A DNA stretch of 64,000 nt from Actinomadura_C sp036008685 (GTDB lineage: Bacteria; Actinomycetota; Actinomycetes; Streptosporangiales; Streptosporangiaceae), in NCBI GenBank assembly GCA_036008685.1, contig DASYNF010000288.1:1-64000 (forward strand), in the 5' to 3' direction. Position numbers and translations under genes: made by a program. Below the pieces are notes generated by a model. The model saw nothing but the letters and a program-made list of their open reading frames with translations, searched no databases and was not told where the DNA came from. Shown here one piece after another: positions 15,800 through 22,896 of the stretch (the first letter of the stretch is position 1; every line of letters starts with the position of its first letter).

Positions 15800-16729
15800 G
15801 TGTCCACACGTCTTGATCTTTCTTCGCGCCGCATCGCGTCCGCACAGCCGGGCGGAAGCGGCAGCATCATGGTCGCCGCCGCGCTGTGGGGCACGACCGG
15901 CACGGTCCGGGCCTTCGCTCCGGCCGGGGCCAGCCCGATCTCGGTCGGCGCGGCCCGCCTGGCCGTCGGAGGCCTGCTGCTGCTCGCGCTGGCCGTCCAC
16001 GGCCGAGCGCTGGGACGGCTGGCCCGCACCGCGACCGCCGGCACCTGGGCCCTGATCCTCCTCGGGGCGGTCTGTGCGGCGGTGTATCAGACCGGCTTCT
16101 TCGCCGCCGTGGATCGGACCGGGGTCGCGACCGGGACGGTGGTCACGATCGGGAGCGCTCCGGCCTTCACCGGTCTGCTGGCCTGGGCGACCGGGGCCGC
16201 GCGACCGTCCCGGCGGTGGCTCGCGTCGACGGCCGGTGCCGTGGCGGGGTGCACGGCCCTGGTCGGCGGAGGACAGGCCGCCGGCGTGGAACCGGTCGGG
16301 GTCGCGCTCGCGCTGCTGTGCGGCCTGGGCTACGCGGCATACGCCACCACCGCCGCGCGTCTCATCACGTCCGGCCATGACGACCGGGTCGTCATGGGGA
16401 CCCTGTTCGGGGGCGCCGGCGTGCTGCTGCTCCCCGTACTGCTGATGACCTCCCCGGCCTGGGTGGCAACCTGGCCTGGGGTCCTCGTGACGTTGTATCT
16501 CGGTGCCGTCACCACCACGCTCGGCTATGTCCTGTACGGGCGGGGCCTGCGGAACACACCGGTCACGACGGCCGCCACGCTGACCCTGGCCGAGCCGGCC
16601 GTCGCCGCGGTGCTCGGGGTCGTCGTCCTCGGCGAGCGCCTGGGCGCGGTCGCCGTGACCGGGCTGCTCCTGCTCGCGGGCAGCCTGGTCCTGCTGGCGT
16701 TTCCGGCCCGTACGGCACCGCGGGGCTGA
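15800..16729 (+). CDS. DMT-superfamily (EamA) membrane transporter
   Basis: This 309-aa membrane protein has two repeated EamA units of five helices each. It typically exports small metabolites or amino acids. The C-terminal unit contains TLGYVLYGRGLRNTPVTTAATLTL-like sequence and LAEPAVAAVLGVVVLGE, the most conserved part of the family. The GTG start has AGGAG about 8 nt upstream. The substrate cannot be read from the sequence. The 348-base region before it contains a promoter, a 13-codon leader frame and a hairpin, suggesting metabolite-linked control. It converges on thiI with a long shared terminator. Confidence 0.85.
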   Translation: MSTRLDLSSRRIASAQPGGSGSIMVAAALWGTTGTVRAFAPAGASPISVGAARLAVGGLLLLALAVHGRALGRLARTATAGTWALILLGAVCAAVYQTGFFAAVDRTGVATGTVVTIGSAPAFTGLLAWATGAARPSRRWLASTAGAVAGCTALVGGGQAAGVEPVGVALALLCGLGYAAYATTAARLITSGHDDRVVMGTLFGGAGVLLLPVLLMTSPAWVATWPGVLVTLYLGAVTTTLGYVLYGRGLRNTPVTTAATLTLAEPAVAAVLGVVVLGERLGAVAVTGLLLLAGSLVLLAFPARTAPRG

Positions 16730-16735
16730 AACGCC

Positions 16736-16779
16736 GGCCCGGGCACCCCGGCCATCGAGATGGCCGGGGTGCCCGGGCC
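16736..16779. terminator. Bidirectional terminator between exporter and thiI
   Basis: A perfect 19-bp stem (left arm 16736-16754, right arm 16761-16779) around the loop TCGAGA lies between two convergent stop codons, so it can serve both strands. Confidence 0.85.
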
Positions 16780-16792
16780 CGGGCGCGGTCCC

Positions 16793-18088
16793 CTAGGACT
16801 GATCTCCGTAGGAGGGGCGGTGCCGCTGCGCCGAGTCGGCCAGCTGCTCGGCCAGCTCACCCGCATCGAGCCGCTTCTCGATCTGACGAAGATCGTCGAT
16901 CTTGGCCTTGGTCTCCGCCCGTCGCGGCGTGAGGAGCGTGCAGCAGTCCTCGTCCGGCAGCTCGGAGATGGCGAGGGTGTGAATCCGGCGGGCCTCGGCC
17001 ATGATCTCGGTCTTGTCCATGCCGATGAGCGGCCGCAGGATCGGCAGCTGAACGGCGTCGTCGAGTGCGGTGATGTTGGTGAGCGTCTGGCTGCTCACCT
17101 GGCCGAGTGAGTCGCCGGTGACCAGCGCGGCGCCGCCGAGCCGTGCCGCCAGGGTCTCACCGGTCTTGAGCATCAGCCGCCGCTGCGCGATGATCTGCAG
17201 CCGCTCGGCGCCGGAGGACTTGATCTGCTGCTGTGCCTTTCCGAACGGCACGACATAGAGCCGGGAGTCCCCCTGGAACTTGTCGAGCTCGCGCACGAGG
17301 GCATAGGCCTTGTAGATCGATTCGGGGCCGGTGAAGGGCATACCGGAGAAGTGCAGGAAGTCGACGCGAAGGCCCCGGCGCATCATGCGGTAGGCCGCCA
17401 CCGGCGAGTCGATGCCCCCGGACATCAGCACGAGCCCTCGTCCGCTCATGCCTACGGGGAGTCCGCCCTGACCGTGCAACCCGTCGGTGAAGACGAAGAC
17501 CTCGTCGCGGTCGACCTCGATGAAGACCGTCATGTCGGGGTTCTTGAGTTTCACCGGCAGGTCATAACGCTCCTGGACCGCCGAGCCGACCAGCACCGCC
17601 AGCTCCGAGGACGTCATGGGGAAGCGCTTGTCGCGGCGGCGCGGCCGGATGGCGAACGTGCCCTTGCGCGCGAGTGCCGGATGCTGTCCCACCAGGTCGA
17701 TGGCGGCCTGTACGGTCGGTCCGACCTCCTTGGCGACGCGCCATGCCCGGTGCACCCACACGATCCCCATGACGTCCGTGATCCGGCGCGCGACGGCGTC
17801 GACGTCCGCGAGCTCACGGCTCTCGGCGCGGACGACGATGACGCCCTCGCGCTGCGCGACCTGGATCTTGATGCCGAGTCCCTTGACCGCGGCGCGGATG
17901 TTGTTCTGCAGCCGCCGTTCGAAAAGGTCCCGGTTCTTGCCCTTGAGCACGATCTCGCCCAGCTTGAGCAGCACGCAGGGTTCGCCGGCGACAGAGGTCT
18001 GCACCGGCGCCCCCGAAGGCACGTCCCCCTGTGACTGCGCGGGAACGTGGGGAGAGGTCGCTCCCTGAGCGGTGCCGAGCGTGGGCAT
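16793..18088 (-). CDS. thiI: tRNA 4-thiouridine synthase / thiamine sulfur protein
   Basis: This 431-aa protein has an N-terminal ferredoxin-like/THUMP region that grips tRNA, and a PP-loop ATP pyrophosphatase domain with SGGIDSPVA near residue 222. It adenylates uridine 8 of tRNA and inserts sulfur, and can also feed thiazole synthesis. The chain ends after DEDCCTLLTPRRAETKA and lacks the rhodanese domain of the E. coli protein, as in many Gram-positive homologues. The first ~35 residues are low-complexity and unconserved. AGGAGG lies 7 nt before the ATG, so this start is well supported. A sulfur donor such as the cysteine desulfurase at 57 kb would be needed. Confidence 0.93.
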   Translation of the reverse strand: MPTLGTAQGATSPHVPAQSQGDVPSGAPVQTSVAGEPCVLLKLGEIVLKGKNRDLFERRLQNNIRAAVKGLGIKIQVAQREGVIVVRAESRELADVDAVARRITDVMGIVWVHRAWRVAKEVGPTVQAAIDLVGQHPALARKGTFAIRPRRRDKRFPMTSSELAVLVGSAVQERYDLPVKLKNPDMTVFIEVDRDEVFVFTDGLHGQGGLPVGMSGRGLVLMSGGIDSPVAAYRMMRRGLRVDFLHFSGMPFTGPESIYKAYALVRELDKFQGDSRLYVVPFGKAQQQIKSSGAERLQIIAQRRLMLKTGETLAARLGGAALVTGDSLGQVSSQTLTNITALDDAVQLPILRPLIGMDKTEIMAEARRIHTLAISELPDEDCCTLLTPRRAETKAKIDDLRQIEKRLDAGELAEQLADSAQRHRPSYGDQS

Positions 18089-18306
18089 GCGTGATCCTCC
18101 TGAGAGAGTTCCGGGTCCGTTTTCCAGTGTCGCCTACGGAACCGAACACCGCGACCGCGAAAGCTGTTCCGCGGGTCCGGACAAGAGTAGGGCCGCACCC
18201 GGCCGGGCCGCCCGGTCTCCCGGCCGCGTCGCCCAGGGCACCGCGACCGCCGTTCGCCGACGGCACTCAGCCCGGCCGGCGCCCGGGTACGAGAGCCCGC
18301 CGACGC

Positions 18307-18345
18307 GAAAGGGTCTCCTCCGCCCGGGGGGGAGGAGACCCTTTC
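18307..18345 (-). terminator. Terminator of the TM2 gene
   Basis: GAAAGGGTCTCCTCC and its exact complement form a 15-bp stem with a 9-nt GC loop, 28 bases after the TM2-protein stop. It could also act on read-through from the plus strand. Confidence 0.75.
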
Positions 18346-18372
18346 CGCGTGCTGTTCCTCGTTGCCGTCAGG

Positions 18373-18864
18373 TCAGTTGTCGCGCAGCCTGCGGCCATCG
18401 GCGTCGGTCCCGCCATTGACCAGGATCATGATGCCGTCGATCAGCGGCCAGATGGCGCCGGCGCCACAGGTCAGCCACGTCGCGGCGATCTGGCCGATGG
18501 CGATGCCGGTGTGTCCGGTGTAGAACCGGCCGGCGCCGAAGCCACCCAGGAGGATCTGCAGCAGACCCGCCACCATCTTCGACTTGTCCGACAGCGGCTG
18601 CCCCGAGTGGGGATCGTAGCCGCCCTGTGCCGCGGGGTAGCCGCCGTACTCGGGCTGCCCGTACTGCTGGGGCTGCTGGCCGTACTGCGGAGGCTGCTCC
18701 CCGTACTGCGGAGGCTGCTGGCCATACTGCGGAGGCTGCTCCCCGTACTGCGGGGGCTGCTGGCCGTACTGCGGGGGCTGCTGGCCGTACTGCGGAGGCT
18801 GCTGGCCGTACTGCGGAGGCTGCTCGCCGTATCCGTAGTTCGGATCCTGGGGTGGGTTAGTCAT
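18373..18864 (-). CDS. TM2-domain membrane protein with a QPPQYG-repeat tail
   Basis: In this 163-aa protein the first ~85 residues are about seven near-perfect repeats of the heptad QPPQYGQ/E, a disordered Pro-Gln-Tyr-Gly tail. A TM2 domain follows: KSKMVAGLLQILLGGFGAGRF and a second helix through ATWLTCGAGAIWPLIDGIMI, with the conserved GAGRFYTGH and DG residues. The repeat is also a 21-bp DNA tandem repeat (18655-18825) prone to length change. TAACGT lies 8 nt before the ATG, suggesting an almost leaderless transcript. TM2 proteins are common but their role is not known. The tail may recruit partners to the membrane. Confidence 0.85.
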   Translation of the reverse strand: MTNPPQDPNYGYGEQPPQYGQQPPQYGQQPPQYGQQPPQYGEQPPQYGQQPPQYGEQPPQYGQQPQQYGQPEYGGYPAAQGGYDPHSGQPLSDKSKMVAGLLQILLGGFGAGRFYTGHTGIAIGQIAATWLTCGAGAIWPLIDGIMILVNGGTDADGRRLRDN

Positions 18865-18974
18865 GATCGAGAACGTTACTAAAAGGAGCCATTCCGGCGC
18901 CGCTCACCTGATGAAGGTTCCATGACGATCCGCGTCCGGGGCGGCCCGCGGCGCGGCCCGCCCTGACAGGACCC

Positions 18975-20000
18975 TCAGCCGAAGAAGACCTCGGCCTCTT
19001 TGTAGCGTTCTGCCGGGACGGTCTTGAGCCGCTCCGTCGCGGCGCTCAGGTCCACGCGGACGATATCGGTGCCCTGGAGTGCGACCATCTTGCCGAAGTC
19101 GCCCTCGTCGACCGCGTCGATGGCCTGCAGGCCGAACCGGGTGGCGAGCACCCGGTCGAAGGCGGTCGGGGTGCCACCTCGCTGGATGTGGCCGAGGACC
19201 GTCGTGCGGGCCTCCTTGCCGGTGCGCTTCTCGATCTCCTTGGCCAGGCGCTCTCCGATGCCGCCCAGGCGAACGTGGCCGAAGGCGTCGAGCTCGCCCG
19301 CCTGCGACTCCATCTGGCCGTCGATGGGATGGGCCCCCTCGGCGACGACGATGATGGGCGCGTAGCGCGTCTTGAACCGGCTCTCGACGTATTCGCACAC
19401 CTTGTCGATGTCGAACGGCTGCTCCGGGATCAAGATGACGTTGGCCCCGCCGGCCATCCCCGCGTGCAACGCGATCCAGCCCGCGTGCCGCCCCATCACC
19501 TCGCAGATCAGCGCACGGTGGTGGCTCTCGGCCGTGGTGTGGAGCCGGTCGATCGCCTCCACGGCGACCCCCACGGCGGTGTCGAACCCGAAGGTGTAGT
19601 CGGTGGCGTTGAGGTCGTTGTCGATGGTCTTGGGGACACCGACCACCTTGACCCCGCTGTCGTACAGCTGACGGGCCACACCAAGGGTGTCCTCACCCCC
19701 GATGGCGATGAGCGCCTCGACCCCCAGGCCGGCCAGGTTGTCCTTGATCCGCTCGACGCCGCCCTCGACCTTCATCGGGTTCGTACGGGACGAGCCGAGG
19801 ATCGTGCCTCCTCGCGGGAGGATGCCACGGACGGCCTGGACGTCGAGGGCGACCGTGTCCCCCTCGAGCGGCCCCCGCCAGCCGTCGCGGAATCCGACGA
19901 ACTCGTGACCGAAGACCTGCACGCCCTTACGCACCACGGCGCGGATGACGGCGTTCAGACCGGGGCAGTCCCCGCCTCCGGTCAGCACTCCGACGCGCAT
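18975..20000 (-). CDS. pfkA: 6-phosphofructokinase, predicted pyrophosphate-dependent
   Basis: This 341-aa group III phosphofructokinase phosphorylates fructose 6-phosphate at C1. Landmarks are GGGDCPGLN (8-16), GGEDTLG (101-107), PKTIDNDL (123-130) and MGRHAGWIA. Residue 104 is Asp and 124 is Lys. ATP-using enzymes have Gly at 104, and the Asp/Lys pair is the mark of PPi-using enzymes such as that of Amycolatopsis methanolica. I therefore infer PPi as phosphoryl donor and reversibility. GGAGGAGT stands 5 nt before the ATG and TAGTCT (20046-20051) is a likely -10. A DasR-type palindrome lies 110 bases upstream. Synteny places it at the SCO2119 position next to macRS. Confidence 0.93.
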   Translation of the reverse strand: MRVGVLTGGGDCPGLNAVIRAVVRKGVQVFGHEFVGFRDGWRGPLEGDTVALDVQAVRGILPRGGTILGSSRTNPMKVEGGVERIKDNLAGLGVEALIAIGGEDTLGVARQLYDSGVKVVGVPKTIDNDLNATDYTFGFDTAVGVAVEAIDRLHTTAESHHRALICEVMGRHAGWIALHAGMAGGANVILIPEQPFDIDKVCEYVESRFKTRYAPIIVVAEGAHPIDGQMESQAGELDAFGHVRLGGIGERLAKEIEKRTGKEARTTVLGHIQRGGTPTAFDRVLATRFGLQAIDAVDEGDFGKMVALQGTDIVRVDLSAATERLKTVPAERYKEAEVFFG

Positions 20001-20110
20001 GTCTTACTCCTCCATTGGTAACGAGCCCCGTGGACCGACCCGGCCAGACTAGTAGCGCACATGGATCCACAGGGGCACGCGCCGGCACGGTGCGGCGCGC
20101 TTGAACAGTT

Positions 20111-20126
20111 ATTGGTCTAGACCATA
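20111..20126. promoter_or_regulatory. DasR-type operator (dre-like palindrome)
   Basis: ATTGGTCTAGACCATA contains the perfect 12-bp palindrome TGGTCTAGACCA. The known Streptomyces DasR site is close to ACTGGTCTAGACCACT. It lies between the end of the 57-aa peptide gene and the pfkA promoter, about 65-70 bases upstream of the likely pfkA -10. DasR is a GntR-family regulator that responds to glucosamine phosphates, so pfkA may be tied to aminosugar supply. Site function is inferred. Confidence 0.7.
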
Positions 20127-20143
20127 GCCGGTCGGTCTCACTT

Positions 20144-20317
20144 TCATGGTCGCATCACCCGGATTTTCCGGTACGCCGGGCAGCCGTACAGTCCCCTGGC
20201 CGGACGGCCACAGTGAAGCGGCGGAACGGCCACCACAGGGACCGGCGCGCCGGCCACCATGGTCTGGCCCGACATCCATGAGAGGCGCACATCCGCGTCG
20301 CCGGTGGTCGCCCTCAC
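20144..20317 (-). CDS. Hidden 57-aa peptide with two cysteines, same promoter block as the MNIO operon
   Basis: A GTG start with a near-ideal ribosome site (GGAGG, 7-nt spacing) opens a 57-codon frame. The product has an N-terminal polar part, a Val/Pro/Ala-rich middle (residues 21-34), then HCGRPARGLYGC (35-46) with Cys36 and Cys46, and a basic end (KIRVMRP). No signal peptide or known family is recognised. It lies 155 bases beyond the MNIO operon on the same strand and has its own copy of the ECF-like promoter and leader hairpin found ahead of that operon. It is a candidate additional substrate (precursor peptide) of the MNIO enzyme. The substrate role is inference. The frame, start and promoter repeat are seen directly. 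Confidence 0.55.
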   Translation of the reverse strand: MRATTGDADVRLSWMSGQTMVAGAPVPVVAVPPLHCGRPARGLYGCPAYRKIRVMRP

Positions 20318-20370
20318 GGGCCCACCTCCGCGGATTTCGGCGTTTCCGCGCGCTCGGAGATCGTGCTGTG

Positions 20371-20432
20371 GGGGCCGGGCCCCGCCACCCGGCCCCTCAA
20401 CACATAGATGCCGCACGTCCGCGGAAGGTTCC
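20371..20432 (-). promoter_or_regulatory. Promoter-plus-hairpin repeat, downstream copy
   Basis: On the minus strand GGAACC (20427-20432), a 16-nt spacer and CATCTA (20405-20410) resemble an ECF-sigma -35/-10 pair. Nine bases further a hairpin forms from GGGGCCGGG and CCCGGCCCC (20371-20396). The copy at 22761-22822 has the same elements with identical spacing. It should drive the 57-aa peptide. Alternatively the hairpin ends the MNIO operon. Confidence 0.6.
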
Positions 20433-20472
20433 CGCTCCGGCGTGAAAACATCGGTGGCCCTCCGCCTCGCCC

Positions 20473-20928
20473 TCATCTCGGGTCCTGAGCGGGTGACCGG
20501 TTGATCGCCTTCGTCCGTCCGAGCACCTGGACGACCACTCCTCCCGGGATCCGGCGGAGGGCGACACGACGGCGGACGGGATGGCCTCCGGCACGGCGGG
20601 ACCAGTTGACCTCGCACCCGGCGAGCTCGACCACGCCGTCGTAGGCCAGGGACGCGCGGTGGGCACGGGCGAAGTCCCAGCCGTCCAGCCACGAGCCGCG
20701 AGACGGGCGCCCGGCCGCCCAGCCCGCGAATACCGATGACCATCGGGCGCCGTAGGCGGCGGCGAGCCCGGGCCAGGACCGGGCCACTTCGCCCGCCCGC
20801 TTGTGCAGCAATGCCCGCGCGGCCGCCTCCAGGCGTACGGCGTCGAAGCCGGGAGGCGGGTCGGCGCCGGCCACCAAGGCCCGAACCAGTCGCTCCTGAG
20901 CCGCGGCCAGCTCATCCCGGGACGTCAT
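20473..20928 (-). CDS. MNIO-associated partner protein (SCO6045-like)
   Basis: This soluble protein of 151 aa has a helical first half with the conserved run LLHKRAGEVARSWPGLAA (residues 40-57) and FAGWAAGRPSRGSWLDGWDFARA (67-89). I recall this pattern as the domain named after Streptomyces SCO6045 that accompanies DUF692 proteins. MNIO enzymes usually need a partner that presents the peptide substrate, and this is the obvious candidate. Its ATG overlaps the MNIO stop by 4 bp (ATGA), so the two should be made in fixed ratio. The C-terminal third is basic and contains a single Cys. The fold and partner role are inferred. Confidence 0.75.
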   Translation of the reverse strand: MTSRDELAAAQERLVRALVAGADPPPGFDAVRLEAAARALLHKRAGEVARSWPGLAAAYGARWSSVFAGWAAGRPSRGSWLDGWDFARAHRASLAYDGVVELAGCEVNWSRRAGGHPVRRRVALRRIPGGVVVQVLGRTKAINRSPAQDPR

Positions 20929-21743
20929 GTGATCGAGGGGACACCGGCCGCGGCGGCGATGGCGTCGAGCTCGGCCCTGAGGTCGGAAGCCGGTGGATAG
21001 CGTCCGTCGCGCTCCAGGAGCAGACCGGCCGGGCGCCGGCGCGCGCAGAGCTCCGCGACCAGGTCGAGCACCTCCTGCGGCACCGGGTCGGTATGGGTGT
21101 CGTGATAGAGCCCGTCATGCTCGGCGCCCCCCGCCACATGGACATAGGCCACCCGTTCCAGTGGCAACGCGTCGAGGGTCCTCTGCGGGTCCTCGCCGCG
21201 GTTGCGCGCGTTGGCGTAGAGGTTGGCGACGTCGAGCAGCAGGAGCGCGCCGGTCCGTTCCAGGAGCTCCGTCAGAAAGTCCGCCTCGTCGTACTCGTCA
21301 TCCGGCCAGTCGAACAGCGCCGCGATCGGTTCCACGGCCAGCGGTACGGGCAGCTCCGCACAGGTCCGCCGGATGTTGTCGGTGAGGATGTCGAGCGCGG
21401 CCCGGGTCCGCGGCACCGGGAGCAGGTGCCCGGCCTCGAGTCCGCCCGCCCGCACGAAGGCGATGTGTTCGCTGACCAGCGGGGCGTCCAGCACGTCGGC
21501 GCACATGGCGAGGTGGGCGATCCGTTTCCGGGTGAGCGGCTCCGCGCCGCCGAGTGAGAGTCTCACCCCGTGCGGCACGATCTGTACCCCGCGCTCCCTG
21601 AGCCTCAGGAGCTCCTGGGGTGGATGACCGGGGTGCACGGACTCGGCGATCACCTCGGTGAAGCGCAACCCGGGCAGCCCGGCGACGAAGCCCGCGATGT
21701 CCGGCCGCCATCCGATGCCGACACCCATCTCCGGAATGCTCAT
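20925..21743 (-). CDS. MNIO-family (DUF692) non-heme iron enzyme
   Basis: This 272-aa TIM-barrel protein of the multinuclear non-heme iron-dependent oxidative enzyme family includes MbnB, TglH and ChrH, which oxidatively modify cysteines in ribosomal peptides. All expected metal ligands can be placed: H58 (in HGVRLSLGG), H93 (SEH), E138, D171 and N174 (LLLDVANLY), H202, D215 and H217 (HDTHTDPVP), and E244 (LLLER). The start overlaps the stop of the Cys/Gly-rich membrane protein, and its ribosome site is formed by GGA/GGG glycine codons of that gene. Substrate candidates are that protein's cysteine tail and the 57-aa peptide. The reaction is not predictable from sequence. Confidence 0.9.
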   Translation of the reverse strand: MSIPEMGVGIGWRPDIAGFVAGLPGLRFTEVIAESVHPGHPPQELLRLRERGVQIVPHGVRLSLGGAEPLTRKRIAHLAMCADVLDAPLVSEHIAFVRAGGLEAGHLLPVPRTRAALDILTDNIRRTCAELPVPLAVEPIAALFDWPDDEYDEADFLTELLERTGALLLLDVANLYANARNRGEDPQRTLDALPLERVAYVHVAGGAEHDGLYHDTHTDPVPQEVLDLVAELCARRRPAGLLLERDGRYPPASDLRAELDAIAAAAGVPSIT

Positions 21744-22735
21744 CCGCCCCCTCCCCCGCAGCCTCCACCCCCGCAGCCTCCGCCTCCCCCGCAGCCACCC
21801 CCTCCACCACCGCTCCCACAGCCACTTCCGGCTCCACCGCAGCTTCCGCCTCCACCACCGCAGCTTCCGCCTCCACCGCCGACATAGACCCCGCCCCGAC
21901 CGTGACGGCCACCGCCTCCCCCGCGTCCGGCCCGGCGCAGGCCGAGCTTTCCATCGAGCCGCAGGGCCGCCGCGAAATCACGATCCATGCTGATCAGTGC
22001 GGACACGCCGAACAGTCCGACGGCCGACTCCGCGCCGGCCGGGCCGTACGTCTTCCACGCCGGAGACATCGACGGGTGCAGATGGTGATGCTCCTCCCGG
22101 GTCCGTTCGAGGGCCGCCGTCCCGGGCCTGGAGACGCGCGGCGACCTGAGGATCCGGACCGCCGCCGTAAAGATGATCAGCCCGGTCATGACGGACAGGA
22201 CCATCGCGAACCCGTCACGCTGAACCTCCGACAGCAGACCGATGACACCCGCCACGATGAGGGCTGTCAGCAGAAGCGAGCCGACCCGGAACAGCGTCCG
22301 CCGGCCTCGGGAGAGCAGCAGCCCATCGCGCTCAAGCGTCTCGCGCAATCCGTCCGACGCCTCCCGCACGCGGGGGTCGTCGAGGAGCTCGCGGGCGAAG
22401 GCGGGCCTGTGCCGGGCGATCCCCTCGACGAGCGCATCGGTGAGAGGTGTACGGAAGGCGCGCCGCGCGTTCACGACCCTCAGACGCCCACCATGCACCT
22501 CGACCGCTCTCTCCAGTCGCAGTGCCGCGAGTGCCGCCACGACCGCCCGCTCCGGACCGCCGGCCAGAAACGCCGCCTCACCAGGAGCGAGGGGACGCTT
22601 CACGGCCCCGCCCGGGGTGAGGACGCGCCGCAGCAGGAGGGTGAGGACCGGCAGTGCGATCGCCGTGAGGACGAGAACCGGAAGAGAGACCGAACCTGCG
22701 ATGTCCATGGCATCGCTCCCTGCGCTCAGCGGCAT
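21740..22735 (-). CDS. TIGR04222-like membrane protein with a six-cysteine poly-glycine tail
   Basis: In this 331-aa protein an N-terminal helix (about 12-36) is followed by a cytosolic domain with PLAPGEAAFLAGGPERAV (53-70), two more helices (about 150-195), and a second domain with LERTREEHHHLHPSM. The last ~60 residues are almost pure glycine with six Cys (about 292, 299, 306, 315, 321, 326) in CGGGGG-type spacing. The body fits the TIGR04222 family, whose members carry such tails. The layout suggests a membrane-held substrate whose cysteines are modified by the MNIO enzyme encoded next. ATG 22735 is used; ATG 22708 (MDIAGSV) with GGGAG upstream is also possible. The tail is encoded by imperfect GGC/GGA/TGC repeats. 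Confidence 0.82.
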   Translation of the reverse strand: MPLSAGSDAMDIAGSVSLPVLVLTAIALPVLTLLLRRVLTPGGAVKRPLAPGEAAFLAGGPERAVVAALAALRLERAVEVHGGRLRVVNARRAFRTPLTDALVEGIARHRPAFARELLDDPRVREASDGLRETLERDGLLLSRGRRTLFRVGSLLLTALIVAGVIGLLSEVQRDGFAMVLSVMTGLIIFTAAVRILRSPRVSRPGTAALERTREEHHHLHPSMSPAWKTYGPAGAESAVGLFGVSALISMDRDFAAALRLDGKLGLRRAGRGGGGGRHGRGGVYVGGGGGSCGGGGGSCGGAGSGCGSGGGGGGCGGGGGCGGGGCGGGGG

Positions 22736-22760
22736 ACGCGCTCACCCCTGTCAGGAGGCC

Positions 22761-22822
22761 GGGGCCGGGCCCCGCCGCCCGGCCCCTCGATAAGTAGATG
22801 CCGCGATGACGCCGCAGGTTCC
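22761..22822 (-). promoter_or_regulatory. Promoter-plus-hairpin repeat ahead of the MNIO operon
   Basis: On the minus strand GGAACC (22817-22822), a 16-nt spacer and CATCTA (22795-22800) resemble ECF-sigma promoter elements. A hairpin from GGGGCCGGG and CCCGGCCCC (22761-22786) forms the start of the mRNA leader, 25 bases before the ATG. The same block recurs at 20371-20432. The hairpin could alternatively end the macR transcript. Confidence 0.6.
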
Positions 22823-22896
22823 TTCATCACAGGACAGATCACAGAAACCACCGGAAACCCACCCGGGTCGTCGTGGCGGGCCGGTCGGCCCGGCCC

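Noticed and set aside
18655..18825. Short tandem DNA repeats that might suggest a CRISPR array
   Set aside because: The 21-bp units are contiguous, with no spacers, and encode the QPPQYGQ repeats of the TM2 protein.
21750..21895. Plus-strand Pro-rich frames opposite the Gly/Cys tail
   Set aside because: They are the reverse complement of the poly-Gly codons and have no start, ribosome site or conserved domain.
22741..22830. Flanking repeat pair read as attachment sites of a mobile element
   Set aside because: The two blocks share promoter-like and hairpin parts but differ in spacer bases, and no integrase or transposase is present. Shared promoters fit better, though a dispersed repeat is not excluded.
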